From positions 22,453,640-22,517,639 of the forward strand of contig NC_049982.1 in NCBI RefSeq assembly GCF_000003815.2: a stretch of 64,000 bases of DNA, in the 5' to 3' direction. Positions 51,110 to 62,040 of the stretch are shown one piece after another (positions within the stretch are counted from its first letter, which is position 1; the number at the start of each line of letters is the position of its first letter). The notes beneath the pieces are model-generated. The model was not told the DNA's origin and searched no databases. It saw only the letters and a list, made by a program, of their open reading frames with translations. The DNA comes from Branchiostoma floridae (taxonomy: Eukaryota; Chordata; Leptocardii; Amphioxiformes; Branchiostomatidae). The translations under genes and the position numbers were made by a program.

Positions 51110-54100
51110 GTAGGTGATGCTTTGCGTGTGTGAGTATAGTGAACAATGGAATGGTTATTTCTAAAATAGAAGCTCATCGGTATTGGTAGTAATCAGAGTA
51201 AAATGCTAAACTTTCTTCCAACACAAAGGTATTCACGGATCAAATTTTTAACGACCACTTTCTTCGGAACCAATACTGATGACCAATCACTTCAGAACGT
51301 AAACTCGCGAGAGTTACAGACACGTGATCTTATCAACACGTGATCTTGCAGATACGTGAAGGCAGTAATTGGCCAAACGGGCAAGGCCTACAAAAACAGC
51401 GTGGATTAAACCAATACAAACAGAAATAAACAAGCCCGAAAACAGTACCCCCGTTCTTAAGTAGGCAATAATTTTGTTTTAACAACAGTTGCCCATCTGT
51501 TTCCCCAACGGTATCTGACCTATAAAGATGACCATTAGTGGCTGTGGCTGTAAAGTTCCCAAAGTGCGTATTGAGCCCGCAGTCGTGGCAGACAAAGGAA
51601 CCCGCATACTTTAGATGATTAGGATCAGCAATACGATATACGATAAGGGCTAGATAAAGGACCAAGTTCTCTTTGAGATTCCTACGAGGACGGTTTTGCC
51701 CCAAATACATACCTCTAGCTAAATAGATGGCATAACAAGCAAAGAAGAACCGAACTTTCATGAAGTTAAGGAGATGGCTTGTTGCCCAGAGGCTGACCAC
51801 TCACAGGCTGTGAGAATGTACGTCAGGAAATAATCTAGCTCTATATGAAAAGCCGAGGAGAATTTTGACTTCGATTATTCTGTATAGTTTGGATTTCACA
51901 CCTATTGACCTTTGGAAGGCCATTTGAGTGTTAATAAATTCCACAGAATTTTAAACGGCCTTCAAACGACGTTTCAATGATCTCCATGACTAGCCATGCC
52001 TACCTTGTGGAAACGGGGCCTGACTGGGGTGAAGCTAACTTTGGAACTTTGGACCTTTGTTTGCAGTCGTCTACATCGACACGTACTGACCTTTATTACC
52101 CTTCCTATGATGCATTAAGTACGCCATGCCTAACAAACCTGCCACTAATCCAGATTCCTTCGTGACCACGTGCAATCGTCTGGCAATTAACGCTTTTAGT
52201 ACGAATGTGGAACGGCCGTAAACACATGGCGGTTTTACTAAGCACCTTATTACAGTTAAGGTTAGTCTGCAACTTGCACGATTTGTGCTTTTGAGATGTC
52301 ATGACCTCGGTTTCGTAACGACGTTATATTTGAAAGATCAGTCGAACGAGCATATTCTCCAATGTAAGCTCGCAGTTACATGTAGTTCGTAATTGGTAAC
52401 CACAAAGTGAATGTGCGGTTAATTTTCCATCGACCCTCAACAGGGTAACGAGTTTTGCTATCTAGTACCTTTCCACTTGGGTCCGCAAAGGGTCCCTAAT
52501 GGAGTATTTGACCATGCAAGGAAACCACGGTGAGGTCAATCTGCATGACCTCTGTGCCGCTTGAAGGCAATGTGGCATCACCGTACCTTGTGTAGCCGCA
52601 GTTACCTTTGTATACGGCCCACAAAACTGGAAACCAATTACAGGCAAATGGCTGGGAAAGGCAGTCAGGGAGTTGAATAGTTTACCGAAGGGCAGCAAAG
52701 GTATCCCCATTAGGAGTTACATCTATGCGTAATCTGCAACTTGAGATCACCCTGCAGCTTGACATTAAGCTGTCTGCCATTGGGATCTAAATGTTAATAC
52801 TTCTTTGAAAGCCCTTCACAAAGTCCTGAAATGCAAATGCCCAATTTCGGTAGTACTATTCACAAAGAAAGAAATGGGTTCAGTTTGAAAGTTTGCTGTA
52901 ACGACTGAAAGCAGAAAGCTTAGATTATAACCTTAGTCCACCTTTATTTGTGCTTAGAAAATATTGCGATTTGAAATAACCGTCCGTCGCCTTATCAATA
53001 TCCCTCAATATTCATTTTAAAAACAACGGATTGCTTACCACGAGGATAAAATAGCGTTATCTTCATCTGATGATTCTGTCCCTAGATGAGCAGACCATTA
53101 TGCTGGTAAACATTGTACAATTTGAGAATTTCTAATTTACTTCCAAATCTGTGGCTGCTTTTTAAAGAAGAAGACAGACAAACACGAAATCGAACAAAGG
53201 CTAGAGAGGTTATATGGTATTAGGTATGATGTTTTTCTATGACAATAAAACGTGCTTGATGAATATGAAATAAACAAAAGAAATGAAAGAATGTGCAAAT
53301 TTCAAACAATGCAAAAGAATGAACATACATTCAATTAATTAAGGAGATTACCCTTGATGTATAAAAATATGTAAATTCACGAAAATTCGTGGACCTGAAA
53401 AACGATAGTGAAAACGAATGGTTAAACTCAAAACGTTGATGCATTCATATACCTTTCCATAGGTCATATCATTTGTATCCACCCGTACAGTTGTACAGCT
53501 GTAGAAGACCTTATGAAAGTCTCTGTTCATTGCTGTGCCAGCAAATATTACGTTGGCATGAAGTTCACACAGAAGTACCCAACCAGTACATAAGTTTTCC
53601 CCATTTGCTCTCGTTCATGTCCTTTTTGTCAGATGTCAAATATGTCAATTTGGTTAACCGCCATCAAGGAGCCAGCTGATAATCAACCCACTCTCTAATG
53701 AGATTGCCAAAACTTTCAGTTAGAGAAAGGTCATCTTTCTGTATTGTTCACCAGGTTTGAGACATCACACGTCCACAACTACTTGGAAGCTTTTGTCGCC
53801 ACGGCTTTGTCTTTTTATAATGCTACTAATGTTCCAATTCCTCTCCTTGTCCGATTGCAGAAGCTGCTGGTTCCTTAATCAGCTCATTTTGGCCGTCCTA
53901 TGAAGAGGACAGGATGTCGTCACACACTGTTAATGCGCCTCCGCACTAATGATTTGCTTTTACTTTGAAAGCTTTTTTGTTCTCCTTTAATAAATGGCTG
54001 TGCTCAGGTGCGTTTTAGGCAGACTTCAATGACAGCTATTTCCTCTGTTGGTTAAATGGGTGTCTCTTATCTAGTCTGTTGCATGGACTTTTACGGACCT

Positions 54101-54189
54101 CTTCGGTAATGGTGCGAGTGTTGGAACTATATTTGCCGATTCCGTCTTCAAAGTTCCATTTACTATCTTCAGCTTTGTTTCCGGGGCCG

Positions 54190-54460
54190 TATGACTATCT
54201 TTGTATCTGTGAACAGCATAACTCAAGAATCTTTAGATGAATATTTGATATTTGTTACATTTGTGTTGGTAAGATGAAGGAATTGTTAGATTTGGGGCCC
54301 CCTGGCAACTTTCCATGGTGCTGCAGTAGGACTTACGGCTTTCATATCCCATGATTCTACACGACCTGCGGTTTTGATTTTTTGGTGGCAGATGTTAGGG
54401 TAACGTAGTGTAGATTTGGGCCACCTAGCTTTTGCTCTGGGACTGCACGGATGTTTGAAA
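54190..54460 (+). repeat. dispersed repeat, TGTC-headed family, member 3
   Basis: 'TGTGAACAGCATAACTCAAG AATCTTTAGATGAATATTTGATATTTG' followed by 'TTGGGGCCCCCTGGCAACTT' and 'GGTGCTGCAGTAGG' gives the clearest version of the family seen at 632 and 1125. Confidence 0.55.
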
Positions 54461-54954
54461 ACAAAAGAAACGATTATCCGTCGATGCAAGTGCTAGGACA
54501 AACTGTGACGAATGCTCAGAAGCTTGTGGGACTTTTGGTTAGATTCGTGAGCTATCAATGTACCTGCTGTAGTCAGAGGTATAAGCCGTGTGATATCATA
54601 TTCATGATTCTCACTTACGGCCTTTTCAACACATCATAGATCAGTCTGCTCCAATAAAGAGGCGCCCCAAAATTGCACGATCGTTGATGTAAGGAGAAGG
54701 CAAATGGGGATGACTAAATGAATGGTAATGTCTTAATATGAACTTTCAGTGATACTCTAAAGGATGCCTGTAGAGGTCCTGTGATGATAACATCGTTAAA
54801 GTAGTGTCAGAGATAGATACTTCCCCAAAACGTTTGAACGTTATGTTCATATGCAGGACTCTGGGCGATCAGCCTGGCAGGTGCATTGTTTGTATTCATC
54901 TGTAATGATTGTCAACAGCACTTTGACACCTTTTAACCATTGACCAGCAATGGA

Positions 54955-55125
54955 ACCTCGGTTGTGATGTTTTATCAGGCATGTACAGGAGTTGTTCTGT
55001 GGTTACAAACAATTGAATTCATCACAGTTTCTGTTGGATATTTGACCAATGTTGCATACTAGGAATTTCGTCCGTTGCATACGATATCTTTTCCGACACA
55101 ACAGCTGGAAACTGCAGACAGGATA
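54955..55125 (+). pseudogene. second copy of a LINE 3' fragment
   Basis: 'TTATCAGGCATGTACAGGAG TTGTTCTGTGG', 'CACAGTTTCTGTTGG' and 'TTTTCCGACACAACAGCTGG AAACTGCAG' match 45240-45340 in order, with small insertions. No frame survives. It stops where the CATATA array begins. Confidence 0.55.
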
Positions 55126-55126
55126 T

Positions 55127-55127
<1 letters not shown>

Positions 55128-55207
<80 letters not shown>
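55128..55207. repeat. CATATA hexanucleotide array, about 13 copies
   Basis: Pure (CATATA)n, self-complementary in part, giving a Met-Tyr dipeptide frame on the - strand. It sits directly against LINE-derived sequence and could have grown from a LINE tail. Confidence 0.95.
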
Positions 55208-55304
55208 GACCTTATATGATACGTTCTGTCTAATTGCCACTATTATCCTGATATAAGAGCAGAGATACATCCGATTGTTAAGTTAAAACTTAAAAGCCTT
55301 TCCT

Positions 55305-55575
55305 CACCAGCTGGTGCAAAAATGGAGGCGCCCATCTCCATTTCAATAGCCCTTGGGCCTCCCAACATACTACAGCAGGATGACAGTCCTCTGGTAGTAG
55401 TGTCTGTGTTCAACTTTTATTCTCTATCCCAAATGCTGAGTGCTAAGCCAGCAAAGCAGTATGTACTATTTCAAAAGTCTTTGTTATGACTCGGCCAAGG
55501 ATCGAATTTACAACCTACCAAATGCAAGGTGAACACTCTACTTCTTTGGTCATTGATCCGCTTGTGACACCAAAA
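55305..55575 (-). mobile_element. tRNA-derived SINE
   Basis: Read on the - strand, 'GTAGAGTGTTCACCTTGCAT TTGGTAGGTTGTAAATTCGATCCTTGGCC' has the anticodon-arm and T-arm layout of a tRNA, with B box AAATTCGATCC. A body follows containing 'TGGCTTAGCACTCAGCATTT', 'CTACTACCAGAGGACTGTC' and 'GGGAGGCCCAAGGGCTATTG', which I recognise as a recurring lancelet-type short repeat. It does not fold as a functional tRNA because the 5' half is degenerate. Confidence 0.55.
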
Positions 55576-56158
55576 AATTGATGTCTACGGCGTTTTGAAC
55601 GACACCATTGCTGCAGAATAACCTCATGGTAATGCACAACTCCGTTATTTACAGCCCCAGGCCTAGTGCAAGAGTATCTCTATGTGACCTTTCAGTGCTA
55701 CTAACAATGACCCGGGTGATCATAGGACTATCACCTTGACTAACGTGCATGCGGATGAAACATAAAGTCAGTAGTTAGGGAAAAAATTACCCTGTTAGAT
55801 CTTTACTTTACAGACCTTAAACCCCAGATGGATGCATTCATAGAGCTCAGGGCCCTCAGTATATGCCTACTCACATTCACGTCTCAATCTTTCAAGACAA
55901 TTTCTCTTTATCGGGCTACAACATACGAGAAGTACGTTTCGGTAATCACGAGTTGTGCATTGGTAAATTACCAGGGTAGGCTTTAATACAACCCTGTGTG
56001 GATGCGGCTTCGTTATGCCTGCTCTGTCAAGGTGACCTGGCGAAGGTTGTCTGAGGTGCGGTTATCACCTATATGACAGATTTATACATCAAAATCATAT
56101 ATCGATCTGGGAGGTGTCGACTGTTCGAACTAGAGTGTCACAATGTAGAGGTGTCAAT

Positions 56159-56236
56159 GTGAGTGTGTGTGTGTTGTCTGTGTGTGTGTTGTTGTTGTTG
56201 TTGTTTGTGTGTGGGTTTGTGTGTTGTTTGTGTACT

Positions 56237-56281
<45 letters not shown>

Positions 56282-56282
56282 A
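56159..56282. repeat. GT/GTT microsatellite
   Basis: A (GT)n run with GTT and GGTTT interruptions; the purest part is 56240-56280. The Cys-Val and His-Thr frames across it are by-products. Confidence 0.95.
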
Positions 56283-57699
56283 TGTGAGTGTGCTGTGCAT
56301 CATGCTCAAACTGACTTTACATATGTAGAAATGATGTATAGTTTGAAACAAGTAATGGACTCCATGTATTACATGAAAGCTGTTGATCCATTAGAGTCCC
56401 CCAATTCGTCTTCTTGCACTTACCCGTTATAAAGCTTGGTGAGCTTCGGAAGGCTCCACGCTGATACATGGAGTCTGATGTCGGGATGATTACAGTTCCC
56501 ACCTTCTGGCATCTAAGGTTATTACAAATTTCAGATACTCGTAGACTTACTTTCATACATATCATCTTGGAGTTGAGGATGATTTTCTGATGCGACCGAC
56601 AAGGTTTCATCAAAGCTGTGTGAACTAATGCCTTCCCATAGATTATTATAAGCACGACAAATTACACGTACACAATGATACCAATGATACAATGATAGTC
56701 ATAGCTGTACCATGTGGGATTTCTTGTTCATTATTCAATATTAGCGTTACTCCTATTAGAGAGACACTGTCCCCCTCAAGGGTAGTCTTTACATAGCCCA
56801 ATCTCGTCTTTATCAAACTTATATGTGATCCAATATTGCTTTAAATCCTGAGTTTTCCAAATGCAAGACGACACTCTATTCTTCACATACAAAGGTCTGC
56901 CCTGGCGTCGTGACTACCGTATAATACCAGTATAATACATTATAGCCTGTGATAGCCCAGGGTCCCGCTTTTAACACGTACATATCACTTGTAACAGCGG
57001 AGCTCATCTCTGTAGTAAATCTTATTTCTGCAGTAAATGGACTTCGGAGTATAAATTGATCATTGCGCGTTGACAGCCCGACACTTTGAGAACGCCCTAT
57101 GAATGGCAAATAGGCACCTAACCAATGGAACCTTTGACAGGGTGCTGATTGAGCAGAATGTTTCAAATTTTTCACTTCAACTCCTTTCTTATATGCTTAT
57201 TTGTAAAGAATAACTTTCTAAATCTTATTTGTAAAGTATAACTTTCTAAATGGTGTGTCACTGGTTATTTCCCACCCCTTATGATATGTTGAACCGAGTA
57301 CGAAGAGGACATCTGTGATGTATTATTGAAGAACATCCTGGTTCATAAATATACAAGAAATACATAATTACCATATGATGTGTATAGGTGGGTTGGCATT
57401 TCTCTGGAATAACATTCCATGCTTTCTTTGATGAGGTTTACAAGTCGCACAAATGTGGTAAGAGGGTCGTGATACGAACATGTTTCGATGCGCTATTATG
57501 TCTAGAGACATGTATATTGATCAATGCATTTATGACCTCCCGCGATGCATAATTGAAACTCATGACATGCCATGTTTTTCACAAGAGACCGTTTATTTTA
57601 AAACCCCATGGTGATTCTGTGCTATATGTTGAAGCATCTGTCTTTATAACACAGATGGGGGATCGGGATTGTACTTTAGGTTTGCAGGGTTTGCATGAG

Positions 57700-57990
57700 A
57701 AGGTTATGTTGTTGGTGCTGTTTGTATGTGTTCGTCTGTATGTGTCTTTGGACAGCAAAACTCTAGATGTTGTGGATGGATCTTTATGATATTTGGTATA
57801 TGGATAGAGCAATCTGACATGTTCTGAACGTGCTATGGTCGTAGTTTAGTGATATCCTTGGGGCAGAGAATAAGTGGTGAACATATGGGGCCCCCAGGAG
57901 CTTTTATTTGGAACGTACAGATTTGGATTCGTTTGAGACTTTGAGAGAGAATAACCCAATAAGGGGTTAAAGGATCGTCCTGATTCATGA
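57700..57990 (+). repeat. dispersed repeat, TGTC-headed family, member 4
   Basis: 'TTCGTCTGTATGTGTCTTTG GACAGCAAAACTCTAGATGTTGTGGATGGATCTTTATGATATTTGG', then 'GGGGCCCCCAGGAGCTTTTA TTTGGAACGTACAG'. Same order as members 1 and 3. Confidence 0.55.
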
Positions 57991-58529
57991 TACATAGATA
58001 GCTTAAGTGATACTTTTGGCATTACGGATGAAGCTTATATTCGATAGAAGGAAAACTTTCCCTAAATCAAAATTCAAATCATCTGTAACTGTGTATAAAC
58101 TGACAAACAACATTCACACCACAGAGTACACCATTATTGCAGTATGAAACAGACGGGTTTGATTTCTAATTGATGTTGCTTTGTTTTCTGTCGCGTATTG
58201 CCACCTGGCTGCACGAAATAGCATGAATTATACCGCAACCTTTTACATTACCATCCACTTATTACATCAAGGCAAAGATGGATGATCAGAAGGGATTGCA
58301 GTCGATTATCGAGCCATTATTTACCATTACTCTTTCGGCAATTTGTTATAGGGAAATCTAATGTTAGTAACCCCGTTTGTTTGGGCGCTATGTATAGGCA
58401 ACCGCTTCCTTGGCTTGATGTTTGGGCTTTGATTCGTTCCAATTAGCCACTTCCAGTCATTACCTTTGCCAAGAAGATGATGTTATCGACAGAATTCGCG
58501 CGCGTGTTTCTGAGAGCACGATTAGTCGA

Positions 58530-58830
58530 GAATGCCTAAGAGGATTGGTTGTCTTGATGATTAGTGAGTGGGTTGATTTTGGTATGGCTTCGAAATAATT
58601 CGATTTTTGGCCCATTGTTGGCTTCTTATGGTACTGCAGTGAAACCTTTTGGTTTTGATACCACCCGTTCTGGACTTGGTATGGACATTATCTTCAAGCA
58701 GTAGATAGTTCTTGTGAGGGAGAGTAAGTCGTTTAGGTTTTGCCCCCTGGCGGCTTTTTTGGAAGTACAGGAGTCAATTTTGCTTCAAAGGTTGAAAGAG
58801 AATAACTCAAGAAAGGTTAGATAGGACATC
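58530..58830 (+). repeat. dispersed repeat, TGTC-headed family, member 5
   Basis: 'TTTTTGGCCCATTGTTGGCT TCTTATGGTACTGCAG', then 'GTTTTGCCCCCTGGCGGCTT TTTTGGAAGTACAG' and 'GAGAATAACTCAAGAAAGG'. These are two partial units of the family. Head and boundaries are unclear. Confidence 0.45.
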
Positions 58831-59947
58831 ATCTTTGCTACATTTCTTGATTAGTTCACAGCGAGGAGATTCTATGGATCATGTCTTCTGTCATGCCAGT
58901 ATTTTCTTGCCATGTTGACCATTTTCGGAGGGCAACAAACTTTTTTTAAATCAACCAAAAATCAATGTGTGGGTTGGTGATATCCGTGAAATTTACCTAC
59001 TGTAGCCTCAGCAAAGGCGCTTATATTGTACAAGCACTCCTTGGAAAAAAAACTCCCTGCATACCAAAATAACCGATTTTGTTTTACAACCCATTTAGCA
59101 AAGAAAATTTATTACCAATACGTTTGGCCGAATGCCTAGAATATGTAGTAATCTTTGACACCTTCACTTCGGGTTAAATATTTCTTCGAACACTGTACCG
59201 TGAAACGTTTTATACCGGCTGTGCCTTGCTAAGCCGCTAAGCTTTCAAGCTCTCGTACTTTCACCTCTATGGGATAAGACCACTGGTGAGATATTTTCAA
59301 CTGGAGAATACATGAATGGTAGTGAAAGGGATTTTTCAGTGAAAGTAACTCGCAGTTCAATGCATCGTGACACGAGTAAATTACGCTTGAAATAGAAGGT
59401 GCATGCGAGGGTGATACGGGACCACTGCGGCAGTGCAGATTAGACTGTACAAAAATAGCGACTGAATGGCTCACAAAATACGACGATTTCCTGTACACAA
59501 AAAAATAAACCAGATAAGTTCTTTTGAAACTTGCCTTAGAAACTTTTGCATAGCATATTTCATTAATTGAATATATTACTGTCATCGACGATTCTTTGAA
59601 TATCAGTTTATTTGTATTTAGAGGGTATTCAGGAAAAAGGATTTACATATCCGTAGACATATTAAATTCCGGGGCATTCTAGATTCATGTACCAGAAGCT
59701 AGCAAAACCGTACGTTCTGCTGCAGCATCAAAGAAAACCGCTAAGAGGCTAAATTAGGGATACGGAAAACATATTGCTTTTGCTGGCGTGTTCTTATTCT
59801 TTTTTTTTTTTAGTTTTCTTCTTTTAGTATTCTTCAGGAACCAATCAGGGTTTAGAACTGCGTTGAAACAATCAGAGACATCAGTCGATTAGCTGTACAG
59901 CAAATATGAACAGAGTATTAGCTGCACGGCCAATATGAATTAACAAC

Positions 59948-60092
59948 TAACCCTAACCCTAACCCTAACCCTAACCCCTAACCCCTAACCCTAACCCCTA
60001 ACCCTAACTCCAACCATACCTCCTAACCCAAAACCCAAACCCTAACCCTAACCCTAACCCTAACCCTAACCCTAACCCTATACCCTATACCC
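59948..60092. repeat. interstitial telomeric sequence (CCCTAA)n
   Basis: About 23 imperfect CCCTAA units (vertebrate-type TTAGGG on the other strand). They form two purer blocks (59948-60012 and 60040-60080) separated by diverged text, ending in CCCTATACCCTATACCCTC. A stray CTAACCCTAGCCCTA follows at about 60224. The array lies in anosmin intron 4, only 260 bp before exon 5. All units share one orientation. Confidence 0.92.
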
Positions 60093-60352
60093 TCACGCAG
60101 TACCAGTATATGTTATCCCTCCATGTGCAATAGTACTCAACTGTACAGACACTAGTCTTAGTATTTGACAAATGTACTATTGTTGTTGTTGTGTAAAAAT
60201 AAAAATAAAAATAGAATAAAAAACCTAACCCTAGCCCTATTGCTGAAACTGAATTTACTTTCCATACTACACATTAGGGTACATGTATTTATATCATTAA
60301 CAAACATAAATGTTACATAGTTGACAGGCTCTTTGCCGATCCTGCCTTTCAG

Positions 60353-60609
60353 GTAGAGTAGCCGTTTCGTCGGTACCATCTCAGCTGTCCACTCCACGTC
60401 TGATCTGTAACGGGAGGGATCCCACATACTGGGATCCCACATACTGGGAGTACAGCGGGTACATCATCCTGAAGTGGAGCCTGTCCGTCACGCGAGACCT
60501 GCCGCCCGCCACCAGGAGAGCCGTGTACTACGTGGTGCGGCAGCGGGCCAGGTATCTGGAGAACCGCAGGTGGCACGTGTCTAATTGGGACGTCGTGGGG
60601 AAGGCACAT
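60353..60609 (+). CDS. ANOS1: anosmin-1, exon 5 (linker and first half of FnIII-1)
   Basis: After acceptor CTGCCTTTCAG, two bases complete the Gly codon begun in exon 4, then 85 codons follow. A linker (RVAVSSVPSQLSTPRLIC) leads to FnIII strand B 'YIILKWSLSV' and strand C 'AVYYVVRQRARYL', then 'RRWHVSNWDVVGKAH'. The YVV(R/Q)xR and HW(x)nWxxV layout matches the first FnIII repeat of vertebrate anosmin-1, the region implicated in FGFR and heparan sulphate interaction. The 15-bp unit GGGATCCCACATACT is tandemly duplicated (60416-60445), giving DPTYWDPTYW. The donor as called, CAT|GTACGA, is weak; GTGGGG at about 60595 is an alternative that would drop five codons. Confidence 0.82.
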
Positions 60610-60828
60610 GTACGATATCTTCATTTTCAGTTCATGATCAGAATCATATATATCTATCTCTCTCAAGAGTTGAGGTGAAAGTCAGAAGTAAAAAACAATG
60701 AGGCATGCATATAATTTAACCATTATAAACTACCGTTGATAAAAGCCTTATGGTAGGTATTTATGTATTGTTGCAATTTGTGCTTCCTTATCAAAAGTTT
60801 AACTTTTGTGCAATTTCCATTTTACCAG

Positions 60829-60964
60829 ACAATGGACGGCACGGTGACAATCAGGACACTCACACCGGGGGCCAACTACCAGTTCGAAGTGACCGCGGTG
60901 CTGCCTGATGGCAAGACCGGAGCCCCTGTCGTAGGACAATGGATCACCCCTCGACCAGCTGCAG
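60829..60964 (+). CDS. ANOS1: anosmin-1, exon 6 (second half of FnIII-1)
   Basis: Acceptor TTTTACCAG, then 45 codons plus one base (phase 1), donor GTCAGT. It encodes TMDGTVTIRTLTPGANYQFE followed by VTAVLPDGKTGAP and ends GQWITPRPAA. This holds the signature LxPGxxYxFxVxAV of FnIII strands E-F and the final strand G. Together with exon 5 it gives one complete fibronectin type III domain. A single-domain split across two exons is common in FnIII genes. Confidence 0.88.
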
Positions 60965-61361
60965 GTCAGTTCGGCTGGTGCCTCACATTTGCGCCTCATT
61001 TGCTTCAGTGAAATATCGCCTTATGATGATGGAAAACATCTTTGAATATCATCTCAGCCAATTCAACAAAATCAAGACACGGGAAGAAGCCCAACCTGTG
61101 TATTAGTCTAAGAGTAGTTTTAGAACCTATTTTTCGATTGGCATAAGAAGTATTGTCACCACATATTCCTTAGTAATACCTTTGTATTGTATGCCTGTAC
61201 TTGTACGATAAATGTATGATAAAAGTTATTATAATAGCCATTAATACATGTAATAACCTTTCCACAATATGCTTTAATTTCATGGAACATGATATATGTT
61301 TCTTAATTTAAAAGATATCTTTCCTTGCCCTCAAGAGTGATCAAAATGACTTTAATTTCAG

Positions 61362-61460
61362 TTCGTCCAAGAGCAAATCCTCCATCTGACCTTAGAGTGG
61401 AAAACAAACGCTTTAAGAACGGCAACGTCAGCGTCACCATAGCCTGGACTCCCCCGGAAG
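61362..61460 (+). CDS. ANOS1: anosmin-1, exon 7 (start of FnIII-2)
   Basis: Acceptor TTTAATTTCAG, phase 1 entry (G+TT = Val), then RPRANPPSDLRVENKRFKNG and NVSVTIAWTPPE, leaving a G. The PPxxLR...VTIxW.PPE pattern matches the start of the second anosmin FnIII repeat. I place the donor at GAAG|GTAAGG because it is strong, gives the phase (1) required by exon 8 and yields a normal-length domain. The frame stays open for another 40 codons, but that extension would run into the MITE at 61508. A second phase-compatible site exists there (AACG|GTCAGA, about 61538). Confidence 0.82.
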
Positions 61461-61507
61461 GTAAGGGGAAGAACCAAACCATGCACGTGTCCCTCAAGGC
61501 AAACGTC

Positions 61508-61645
61508 ACTCACTCCTATTGGATAAGGTATGAAAACGGTCAGACGTGTCAGATAACATACGCTGCCTTTTGTCAGTGACTGACAGTGGCTGAAACGTCT
61601 GACCATATTCAGAACCTATCAAGTTCCTTGAGTTATTGCGTATAT
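61508..61645. mobile_element. family A MITE close to the exon 7 donor
   Basis: 'CTATTGGATAAGGTATGAAA ACGGTCAGACG' and, inverted, 'CGTCTGACCATATTCAGAAC CTATCAAGTTCCTTGAG' are diverged family A ends, with GTCAGTGACTGACAGTGGC in the centre. It begins about 48 bp after the preferred exon 7 donor and carries an alternative in-frame donor. Confidence 0.6.
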
Positions 61646-61908
61646 ATTGGGTATCTTAAGCCTGGATATCTTGCTTTTCATCAACATAAGTGTGTTTTGC
61701 CGTTGATAGTGTAGAGAATTTAAGCGTAGAGAATATCATTTGGATGCAAAAAAATGAATATACTGCGTTACAGGTACTGAGGCTCACGAGGTACATCCTA
61801 TGTAAATCCTATTTGGCAGCATAATTCAGAAAGACAAATGTTATAACTAGTGACAACTTTGGATTTCTGATAGCATTGTGTATATGTGTATTGATGCCGA
61901 TTGGATGA

Positions 61909-61924
61909 CCCCCCCCCCCCCCCC
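61909..61924. repeat. poly-C tract in the exon 8 acceptor region
   Basis: Sixteen consecutive C directly before ACTACAG. It serves as the pyrimidine tract of the exon 8 acceptor. Homopolymer length here is prone to change and to sequencing error. Confidence 0.9.
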
Positions 61925-61931
61925 ACTACAG

Positions 61932-62005
61932 AACTCCCGTGTGAGTACAGCCTGCACTTGCTGACAGACACCAGCATAGCAGACACGCCCGTCCGGATTG
62001 ATAGG
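61932..62005 (+). CDS. ANOS1: anosmin-1, exon 8 (middle of FnIII-2)
   Basis: Acceptor CCCCACTACAG. The first two bases (AA) complete a Glu codon with the G from exon 7, then 24 codons LPCEYSLHLLTDTSIADTPV RIDR and donor GTAGGT (phase 0). CEYSLHLL is FnIII strand C and VRID begins strand E. The other two frames are closed (for example CTCCCGTGTGA has a stop). That fixes the phase at 1 and supports the upstream donor choice in exon 7. Confidence 0.78.
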
Positions 62006-62040
62006 GTAGGTGTGCTCGACTTTATGCCCTGTGGGAATGC

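Larger units (their letters stand above)
51110..60352 (+). other. anosmin intron 4 (9.2 kb), site of the expected but unseen WAP exon
   Basis: Phase 1 intron without N gaps. Nothing recognisable in 51110-54189, 56283-57699 and 58831-59947 beyond short frames. A 155-codon - strand frame (51333-51800) has a Cys-rich end but no domain I know. I searched all + strand frames by eye for the CC-x-GCG-x-C core of a WAP domain and found none. Confidence 0.6.

Noticed and set aside
51333-51800. 155-codon - strand frame with a Cys-rich C-terminal part
   Set aside because: No recognisable domain, no splice or poly-A context, inside an intron of the + strand gene; most likely chance.
54451-54639. Cys cluster CTCCSQRYKPC as a possible WAP exon
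   Set aside because: It lacks the other cysteines, the spacing after CC is wrong, and there is no phase 1 acceptor or donor pair.
55022-55270. Met-Tyr repeat frame on the - strand
   Set aside because: Product of the CATATA microsatellite.
55480-55575. Possible functional tRNA gene (- strand)
   Set aside because: The 3' half resembles a tRNA, but the 5' half and acceptor stem cannot pair, and a SINE body follows.
56095-56432. His-Thr and Cys-Val repeat frames
   Set aside because: Products of the GT/GTT microsatellite.
59229-59585. 118-codon - strand frame
   Set aside because: No known domain, AT-rich, and no supporting signals; treated as chance.
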